A stretch of DNA of 64,000 nucleotides from Thalassobius sp002708925 (GTDB lineage Bacteria > Pseudomonadota > Alphaproteobacteria > Rhodobacterales > Rhodobacteraceae). Below are positions 58,550 to 64,000 of the stretch, in pieces. The position numbers were made by a program, and so were the translations under genes. The stretch is taken from assembly GCF_049803795.1 (NCBI RefSeq), contig NZ_JBNAGJ010000003.1, positions 1 to 64,000 on the forward strand. Reading direction: 5' to 3'. How positions within the stretch are numbered: position 1 is the first letter of the stretch; each line of letters begins with the position of its first letter. The notes beneath the pieces were generated by a model that had not been told where the DNA came from, did not search any database, and saw nothing but the letters and a program-made list of their open reading frames with translations.

Positions 58550-59341
58550 ATGCAGTTTGAGGGGATTGTGGCTGTCGTGACGGGGGGCGGCAACGGGATC
58601 GGTGCGGCCCTGGCCCGAGCGCTGAAGGCCCGCGGGGCTGCTCGGGTGATTGTTGCGGATCTGGATGCCGAAGGGGCTGAAAACGTGGCCGCGGAAATCG
58701 GTGGCCGGGCCTTTGCGCTGGACGTGCGGGACGCGGATGCGATTGGCCAGATGATCCGGACAATCGAGGCCGAGGAGGGGCCGATCGGTCTTTTCTGTTC
58801 GAATGCGGGCGTGTTGATGGGGCTGGATCGGGGGCTGAAGTCCTCGGTTGTGGCCTCTGACCGCGATTGGCAGATGTCCTGGGAAATCAACGTGATGGCT
58901 CATGTTCATGCCGCGCGTCACCTGGTGCCGCTGATGGAGGCGCGCGGCGGCGGATATTTTCTGCACACGGTCAGCGCGGCGGGGGTTCTGAACCAGATCG
59001 GCAGCGCGGTCTACGGCACCACGAAACACGCCGCAATCGGGTTCGCCGAGAACCTGGCCTTTACCCATCGCGATGCGGGCATCGGGGTGTCGGTTCTGTG
59101 CCCGCAGGCCGTGCAGACCGACATGATCTCGGGGATCGAGGGCGCAGGCTCGGCCGGATTGGATGGCGTGCTGAGCCCCGAACAGGTGGCAGAGGTCACG
59201 CTGGACGGTGTCGCGGCCGAACGCTTTCTGATCCTGCCGCATGAACAGGTTGCGGGCTATATGCAGCACAAACTGGCCGATTACGACCGCTGGCTGGGCG
59301 GCATGGCCAAGCTGCAAAGGATGCTGCGCGACGGGCCGTGA
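58550..59341 (+). CDS. SDR-family oxidoreductase
   Basis: A 263-residue short-chain dehydrogenase. The cofactor loop VTGGGNGIGAALARAL (about residue 9), NAGVLMG near 85 and YGTTKHAAIGFAE near 149 (YxxxK) are intact. The N-terminal MQFEGIVAV start at 58550 is preceded by GGGGAGGAG, a very strong ribosome site. The longer frame from 58469 was rejected. The gene ends 2 bp before the convergent AraC gene. Substrate unknown. Confidence 0.93.
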   Translation: MQFEGIVAVVTGGGNGIGAALARALKARGAARVIVADLDAEGAENVAAEIGGRAFALDVRDADAIGQMIRTIEAEEGPIGLFCSNAGVLMGLDRGLKSSVVASDRDWQMSWEINVMAHVHAARHLVPLMEARGGGYFLHTVSAAGVLNQIGSAVYGTTKHAAIGFAENLAFTHRDAGIGVSVLCPQAVQTDMISGIEGAGSAGLDGVLSPEQVAEVTLDGVAAERFLILPHEQVAGYMQHKLADYDRWLGGMAKLQRMLRDGP

Positions 59342-59343
59342 TC

Positions 59344-60156
59344 TCAGCCCGCCCAGATCTGCGGGGCAAGCGTATAGTTTGCCCCCGGATAGACCTTCAG
59401 ATGTTTCGAGCCCTGCCGGATCGACCGCGGCTTCAGCCCAAAGGTGCGCCGGATCGAGTGGCTGAAATGGCTGCTGTCAGGATAGCCCAATTCCAAAGCG
59501 ACATCAGTCAGGGAACGCTGGCTGTTGGCATGGTCCAGAAACCGCCGCGCACGTTTCCACATCCGCATTGACCGGAAGGGCACCCCGGTGTTCAGCTTGA
59601 AAAGATACAGAAACCGAGACGGGGACAGGCCGATCTCGCTGGCGTAATCTTCTGCGGCGACGGTGCTGTCCTCGACCTCATCGCACATCAGTTGCAGCAC
59701 TTGCCGGATACGTTCGTCCATGGGCCGGGGGGCAAGCTCTTGCCCCAGAAACAGGCGATCGAAGGCGGCGGTCGATAACCCGTTTTGCGGCAACAGATGC
59801 GGCAGGCGACGGTGCCGTTCCCGAACGCGTTTTGCCAGTGTTGCACATCCCTGAGGCGTGGCAAACAATGCGGTCAGCTGCGCCTGTGCGGTATCAGACA
59901 GGCTTTCCGGTTCCAGCCCGATCTCGTGAATGTGCCCGGAAGGGGCCAGTAAACGATGGGTCTGATAGGGACGGACCAGAGCGGCCTGGGCATCCTGCCA
60001 GCCCTGACCAGCATCAATTTCGAATGGGGTATCGGTGGCGAAATAGAGCTTGAAATTGCCAAGCTTGCGCGGCTTTTTTGAGTTCCCGGCAAGGCCGGAA
60101 TAGAACAGCCGATCTCGCCCGATCACCAAAACGGCGGGGTTCCAGGGTGTGTTCAA
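59344..60156 (-). CDS. AraC-family transcriptional regulator
   Basis: A regulator whose C-terminal AraC helix-turn-helix pair is clear: SEIGLSPSRFLYLFKLNTG and LTDVALELGYPDSSHFSHSI, then RRTFGLKPRSIRQGS. The N-terminal part is a GlxA-like or cupin-like ligand domain but is not identifiable. The start is uncertain: TTG at 60156 (GGGAGGAG 6 bp before it) seems best, giving 270 residues. A TTG at 60261 would be longer. It could control the SDR or the nearby GST gene. Confidence 0.85.
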   Translation of the reverse strand: MNTPWNPAVLVIGRDRLFYSGLAGNSKKPRKLGNFKLYFATDTPFEIDAGQGWQDAQAALVRPYQTHRLLAPSGHIHEIGLEPESLSDTAQAQLTALFATPQGCATLAKRVRERHRRLPHLLPQNGLSTAAFDRLFLGQELAPRPMDERIRQVLQLMCDEVEDSTVAAEDYASEIGLSPSRFLYLFKLNTGVPFRSMRMWKRARRFLDHANSQRSLTDVALELGYPDSSHFSHSIRRTFGLKPRSIRQGSKHLKVYPGANYTLAPQIWAG

Positions 60157-60271
60157 CGATGTCTCCTCCCATGCAGGGCGAAATCTGGGGCAGACCCCGC
60201 GCTTGCGGTCCAAGCTTGTCCGAGGACACCCCGCTCGCGCAAGTTTTCCGTTGCGAAACATTGAAAAGGCG

Positions 60272-60445
60272 TGATCCGATTGAGCGCGCTATCGCGCGCG
60301 CTTTATATCTCGTCGTCAGCCTTTGGCTTCCTCCTCGGGTTTGGCGTCGCGCCTCAGACTGCCGCAGGCAGTCTGCCCGAGGGAAATTTCCGTAGGAAAT
60401 TTCACGAGACATCCAGCACGCGCGAAAGCGCGTTCCATTGGATCA
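60272..60445. repeat. 174-bp foldback (MITE/REP-like) element with terminal inverted repeats
   Basis: The ends are 27-bp inverted repeats matching at 23 of 27 positions: left TGATCC...GCGCGCTATCGCGCG (60272-60298), right as its inverse (60419-60445). Inside are nested palindromes: AGCGCGC/GCGCGCT (60283-60302), CAGACTGCC-GCA-GGCAGTCTG (60355-60375), GAAATTTCC-GTA-GGAAATTTC (60383-60403), TCTCGT with ACGAGA, and CCTCGGG with CCCGAGG. It carries no gene. The right end contains the TGA that ends the GntR gene. No second copy was seen in this window. Confidence 0.7.
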
Positions 60446-61087
60446 AGACTTGGGGAAAATGCTGTCCAGCATGTCTTTGGAGCGCCGCACATGTGCGCGC
60501 GCTTGGGTTTCGGCGGTTTCGCTGTCTTTATTCAGGATCGCGGTGATGATTCTCTGATACGAGGCTTGGCGTTCTGCGCGTGGCACGTCCAGTTTATGGC
60601 CAAGCATATGCGCATTCATGCTGGACAGGATGTCCGCAAGTTCGCGATTGCCGCCGATCCGGGCCATGGTGCGGTGGAAACGGTTGCGCAGCCGGGCATA
60701 TTCGAATCGCCCAAGATCCTGGGGGGGCGCCAGAAGCGGGGTATATACCTCTTGGAACAGGGCGCGATTGCCTGGGGCATCAATGTGTTCGGCGGCCTGG
60801 CGCGCGGCCAGTCCGATCAGTTGCTCGATGATCAGCAGGATATTCTCGGCGTCGGTGCGGGTCAGTTCGCGGATGCGGGCCCCGCGGTTCAGATGCGATT
60901 CGGCGATGCCCTGGGCCGTCAGTTTCTTGATCGCCTCGCGCACGGTTGAGCGGCTGACCGCATAGCGGGCCATCAGATCGGGTTCGACCAGCCTTTGACC
61001 CGCTGAGAAGCGCCCCTCGTAAAGGCCCCGCACAATATCGCGGGCAAGCGCATCCGAAGAGCTGAGTTGGCGTTGGGGCATTGGCAA
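60443..61087 (-). CDS. GntR-family (FCD domain) transcriptional regulator
   Basis: A 214-residue regulator with a GntR winged helix (about residues 10-75, ARDIVRGLYEGRF...YAVSRSTVREAIKKL) and a helical FCD effector domain that typically binds a small acid. It is divergent from the DUF3237 gene and probably regulates it. The stop TGA lies in the terminal inverted repeat of the foldback element at 60272-60445, so the element may have inserted at, or replaced, the original 3' end. The protein length is normal, so it is likely functional. Confidence 0.93.
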   Translation of the reverse strand: MPMPQRQLSSSDALARDIVRGLYEGRFSAGQRLVEPDLMARYAVSRSTVREAIKKLTAQGIAESHLNRGARIRELTRTDAENILLIIEQLIGLAARQAAEHIDAPGNRALFQEVYTPLLAPPQDLGRFEYARLRNRFHRTMARIGGNRELADILSSMNAHMLGHKLDVPRAERQASYQRIITAILNKDSETAETQARAHVRRSKDMLDSIFPKS

Positions 61088-61212
61088 ATCCGTCTGGCGA
61101 TTTCGTCGGGCAATTTCACGGGAAATACGCTAAAAAGGCAAGGTCGAAGCGGCCGCGCGGTTTCGATTGCCCGCAGGCCAGCCCCGATCCGGATCATATT
61201 GCCGAGGACTTC

Positions 61213-61689
61213 ATGAAGACACCACCACAATTGCCCGCCCCCAGCCTGAGCCATGTCTGCGATCTTTATGTCGCGCTGGACCCGATCCGCGAGATGGGGC
61301 CGGGGCGGGCGGGGCAGCGCCGGATCGTTCCGATTGTTGGCGGACATGTCGAAGGGCCGGCGTTCTCGGGGCGTATTCTGTCGCTGGGGGCCGATTGGCA
61401 AACCCTCTGGGAGAACGGCGTGGCCGAGCTGGACACGCGCTATGCCTTTGAAACCAATGACGGCGCGCTGATCGAGATCCGCAATTACGGTTACCGCCAC
61501 GGTCCGGCCGAGGTGCTGCGCGCCGTGGCGCGCGGCGAGGATGTCGATCCGGGCGCGTATTACATGCGCACCATGGCGCAGCTGGAAACCGGGGATGCGC
61601 GCTATGACTGGGTGAACCGGACGCTGTTCACGGGGGTTGGGGCGCGGCGTGCGGGGCAGGTTGTGATTTCGCTCTATGCGATTGATTAG
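61213..61689 (+). CDS. DUF3237 family protein
   Basis: A 158-residue DUF3237 protein. Blocks GRRIVPIVGGHVEGP-like (RRIVPIVGGHVEGPAFSG, about residue 36), LSLGADWQTLWENG near 57 and the DWVNRTLFTGVGAR stretch near 132 are typical of this family, whose members have a beta-barrel fold but no known activity. I start at 61213 (MKTPPQLPA), the first ATG with a GAGGAC-like ribosome site. It is divergent from the GntR regulator that may control it. Its stop overlaps the convergent modC gene by 4 bp. Confidence 0.85.
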   Translation: MKTPPQLPAPSLSHVCDLYVALDPIREMGPGRAGQRRIVPIVGGHVEGPAFSGRILSLGADWQTLWENGVAELDTRYAFETNDGALIEIRNYGYRHGPAEVLRAVARGEDVDPGAYYMRTMAQLETGDARYDWVNRTLFTGVGARRAGQVVISLYAID

Positions 61690-62780
61690 CGCAGGGTCTG
61701 GCCCCCGCCGACATCCGCCTGCGCGACGGAGACCGATTTGATGATCGCATAGCAGGCGGTGCCGGGCCTAAGCTGTAGGGCCTTGGCCGACCGTCTGGTG
61801 ATCCGCGCCAGCACAGTATCCGGGCCGCATTGCAGGCGCACCAGGGCACCGGGGCCATCCCCCTGCCGCAGGGTTTGCACCGTGGCGGGCAGCACGTTCA
61901 GCGCCGAGATGTCCCGCGGACGTTCAAGGGATAGCATGACCTCGTGGGCGTGGATGCGGATGCGCAATTCCGTGCCCAGCCCGGCCCGGACATGCGGCAG
62001 AAGAAGCGCGCCGCCCGCCGTTTGCAGCTGCGTCAGCCCGTCGTCATGATGCGCCTGAACACGCGCCTTCAGCACGGCTCCGGCCTCGCGCAGGCCGATC
62101 AGCGGGGCGATATGCGGGTCTGACAGCATCTGAGACAGCGGCCCGTAGTGGCGGGTCTTGCCGTTCTCGATCAGCACCAGAGTATTGGCCAGACGCGCGA
62201 TTTCCGACATGGCGTGGCTGACATAAAGAATGGGCAGCCCGGCGCGATCGCGCAACCGTTCCAGATAGGGCAGGATTTCCTCTTTGCGGGCGGCATCCAG
62301 CGCGGCCAGGGGTTCATCCATCAGCAGAATGTCGGGCGCGGACAGCAAGGCGCGGCCAATGGCGACACGCTGTTTTTCACCGCCGGACAGCGCACCGGGG
62401 TGGCGATGCAGCAGAGGGCCGATCCCCAGCATCTCGATGACGTCCTGTTCCGGCAGGCCGGTGCGGCGCTGAAACCGTTGCCCGTACCGCAGGTTTTGCC
62501 GGACATTCAGGTGCGGAAACAGCCGTGCGTCTTGAAAAACATAGCCGACCCGGCGTTTGTGTGCGGGCAGGTTCACGCGGCGGGCGCTGTCGAAAACGGG
62601 GCGGCCTTGCAGGTTGATTTCGCCGCGATCCGGGCGCAGCAGCCCCGCAATGGCATTGATCAGAGTGGTTTTGCCCGATCCGGACCGGCCGAAAATCGCG
62701 GTGACTCCGGTCTCGGTTTGAAACCGGGCGTCCAGACGGAATTCCCCCAGATCGTGCTGGATACGGACGGATATGCTCAT
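61686..62780 (-). CDS. modC: Molybdate ABC transporter ATP-binding protein ModC
   Basis: The ATPase of the molybdate importer, 364 residues. Walker A FGRSGSGKTTLINAIAG is near residue 31. The ABC signature LSGGEKQRVAIGRALL is near 130, Walker B DILLMDEPLAALD near 150. A C-terminal mop domain for molybdate binding (SALNVLPATVQTLRQ, about 285 on) is present. The ATG overlaps the modB stop as ATGA. It is the last gene of modABC. Confidence 0.96.
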   Translation of the reverse strand: MSISVRIQHDLGEFRLDARFQTETGVTAIFGRSGSGKTTLINAIAGLLRPDRGEINLQGRPVFDSARRVNLPAHKRRVGYVFQDARLFPHLNVRQNLRYGQRFQRRTGLPEQDVIEMLGIGPLLHRHPGALSGGEKQRVAIGRALLSAPDILLMDEPLAALDAARKEEILPYLERLRDRAGLPILYVSHAMSEIARLANTLVLIENGKTRHYGPLSQMLSDPHIAPLIGLREAGAVLKARVQAHHDDGLTQLQTAGGALLLPHVRAGLGTELRIRIHAHEVMLSLERPRDISALNVLPATVQTLRQGDGPGALVRLQCGPDTVLARITRRSAKALQLRPGTACYAIIKSVSVAQADVGGGQTLR

Positions 62781-63469
62781 TGCGTTCTCCGTTTGACACG
62801 CTGGGCCAGGGCCTCGGACAGCAGCAGCGCGCCCATGGCCAGAACCACCGAAATCCCCACCAGACGAAGCGCCGAGCCCTCGGCTCCGGGGATTTGCAGG
62901 AACGCATAGATGGCCGAGGGCAGGGTCTGCGTCTGCCCCGGAATATTCGACACAAAGGTGATCGTGGCGCCGAATTCCCCCATCGCCTTGGCAAAGGCCA
63001 GCACGGCTCCGGCGATGATGCCGGGCAGGATCAGCGGCAGGGTGATCGTGACAAACACCGCCAGCCGCGAGGCCCCCAGCGTGGCGGCGGCCTGTTCCAG
63101 TTTCGGGTCAACGGATTCGATTGCCAGCCGGATCGCGCGTACCATCAGCGGAAAGGCCATGATCGCGGCGGCCAGCGCGGCCCCTGTCCAGCGAAACGCC
63201 AGCGTGATCCCCAGCGTTTCATACAGGAATGCCCCCACGGGCGCGCGTTTGCCAAAGGTGATCAGCAACAGATAGCCCGTCACCACGGGTGGCAGGATCA
63301 GGGGCAGATGAACCAGCCCGTTCAGCAGCTGCTTGCCGGGAAACTGCCCGCGCGCCAGCGCCAGAGCCGTCAGGATCGCCAGCGGCAGGCTGCCCAGAAC
63401 GGCCCAGAAAGCAACCCTGAGCGACAGGGCCACAGCGGCCCATTCAGCGGGGCTGAGCCATTCGGTCAT
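62777..63469 (-). CDS. modB: Molybdate ABC transporter permease ModB
   Basis: The membrane channel of the importer, 230 residues with about five helices. It has the ABC permease loop EAAATLGASRLAVFVTITLPLIL-type region (LEQAAATLGASRLAVFVTIT, about residues 123-142) and the start LSPAEWAAVALSLRVAF. It overlaps both neighbours (ATGA with modA, ATGA with modC), so the operon is tightly coupled. Confidence 0.95.
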   Translation of the reverse strand: MTEWLSPAEWAAVALSLRVAFWAVLGSLPLAILTALALARGQFPGKQLLNGLVHLPLILPPVVTGYLLLITFGKRAPVGAFLYETLGITLAFRWTGAALAAAIMAFPLMVRAIRLAIESVDPKLEQAAATLGASRLAVFVTITLPLILPGIIAGAVLAFAKAMGEFGATITFVSNIPGQTQTLPSAIYAFLQIPGAEGSALRLVGISVVLAMGALLLSEALAQRVKRRTQ

Positions 63470-64000
63470 GGGGCGTCGGGCAGGGTAAATCCTGCCTGCC
63501 GGAAACGCGCCTGCGCGGCGGGGCCTTGCAGATAATCCAGCAGGGCCTGCGCCTCAGGCGCGGTGCTGTCCGCAGTCAGCGCGGCCGGATAGATGATCGG
63601 CGGATGGCTATGCGCAGGAAAAGAGGCGACGATCTGAACCCGCGGATCGGCCAGCGCGTCGGTCAGATAGGTGATGCCCAGAGGGGCCTCGCCCAGGGCC
63701 ACCAGCGCCAGCGCGGCGCGCACGTTATCGGTTTGCGCCACCTGGCCTTCGATGCCGGCCCACAACCCCAGTGAGGCAAGCGCGGATTTCCCGTAGATAC
63801 CGGCAGGGACGGCCTGGACCAGCGCCATGGCCAGAGGCCCACCGGACAGAAGACCGCGCAGATCGGTGGCGGCGGACAGGCCGGGCAGGGGGGCGATGTC
63901 GTGGCCGATCAGCACCAGCCGGTTGCCCAGCAGATCAATGCGGCTGTCGTTTCGGATCAGGCCATTGGCCGCCAGATGATCCATCCAGCCCGGATTGGCC
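63466..64000 (-). CDS. modA: Molybdate-binding protein ModA (3' part; 5' end beyond the window)
   Basis: The C-terminal part of the periplasmic molybdate-binding protein. Reading continues in frame to the window edge (ANPGWMDHLAANGLI upstream of an internal methionine), so the start is not included. Conserved ModA features: GNRLVLIGHD (about 30 residues in), PAGIYGKSALASLGLW, KTDNVRAALALVALGEAPLGITYLTDA-like TDNVRAALALVALGEAP, and the ending QAGFTLP. It binds molybdate and hands it to ModB. No ModE gene or mop-box can be seen in this window. Confidence 0.93.
   Translation of the reverse strand, partial: ANPGWMDHLAANGLIRNDSRIDLLGNRLVLIGHDIAPLPGLSAATDLRGLLSGGPLAMALVQAVPAGIYGKSALASLGLWAGIEGQVAQTDNVRAALALVALGEAPLGITYLTDALADPRVQIVASFPAHSHPPIIYPAALTADSTAPEAQALLDYLQGPAAQARFRQAGFTLPDAP

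Noticed and set aside
1..64000. tRNA, rRNA or CRISPR features
   Set aside because: I saw no cloverleaf with conserved TTCGANTC-type arms, no rRNA-like sequence, and no regularly spaced direct repeats with unique spacers.

Overview
This 64 kb window is high-GC chromosomal DNA. It very probably comes from an alphaproteobacterium of the Rhodobacterales (Roseobacter/Rhodobacter group). Four things point there: the order coxB-ctaB-small ORF-ctaG-coxC-SURF1-thrC-M16 peptidase, a Rhodobacter-style tad locus with an OmpA lipoprotein, TRAP transporters, and predicted FnrL-type and CtrA-type sites. I cannot name the genus. I saw no rRNA, tRNA, CRISPR array, prophage or intact insertion sequence. Gene density is high and most neighbours overlap by 1-4 bases.

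Layout. 1-4700: folD, a DUF2306 membrane protein, two look-alike membrane-anchored LytTR regulators flanking a hotdog thioesterase, and an exported cyclase-family hydrolase. 4701-12000: a tightly coupled leftward operon (APH-like kinase, ACAD10/11-type acyl-CoA dehydrogenase, 3-hydroxyacyl-CoA dehydrogenase, SDR, acyl-CoA ligase, thiolase) with a divergent LysR gene, then a TRAP transporter (dctPQM) to 15950. Together these look like uptake plus beta-oxidation of an acid, possibly a 4-hydroxy or 4-oxo acid handled as in the Pseudomonas lva pathway. 16358-29495: a leftward tad (Flp pilus) locus. In transcription order it has four small Flp pilin genes, then rcpC/cpaB, rcpA/cpaC, an OmpA lipoprotein, tadZ/cpaE, tadA, tadB, tadC, two TPR lipoproteins, a prepilin peptidase and an AAA+ ATPase. 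Three pilin genes encode identical proteins. All four pilin genes and rcpC are preceded by a related element with G/C-rich repeats spaced 10-11 bp apart.

29838-39200: lytic transglycosylase, LysR/LysE pair, succinyl-CoA:3-ketoacid CoA-transferase scoAB, topA, dprA, tldD. 39396-48385: aa3-type cytochrome oxidase subunits II and III with assembly factors (ctaB, a CoxF-like peptide, ctaG, SURF1), then thrC, an M16 processing peptidase, a GNAT acetyltransferase and an FAD-linked 2-hydroxyacid dehydrogenase, many of them translationally coupled. A perfect FNR-type palindrome lies between tldD and coxB. 48380-57629: apt, a divergent pair of tiny genes around a long palindrome (one encodes a ribbon-helix-helix-like protein), LysE, mtnP, flavin reductase, GNAT, EcsC, ptsP (nitrogen PTS enzyme I), lysC and a DUF1178 protein. 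57777-64000: GST, SDR, AraC and GntR regulators, a 174-bp foldback (MITE/REP-like) element whose end supplies the GntR stop codon, a DUF3237 protein, and modCB with a truncated modA running off the right edge.

The strongest leads for new biology are the shared cis element of the Flp pilin genes, the lva/ACAD10/11-like operon, the small-gene pair around the 35-bp palindrome, and the foldback element.
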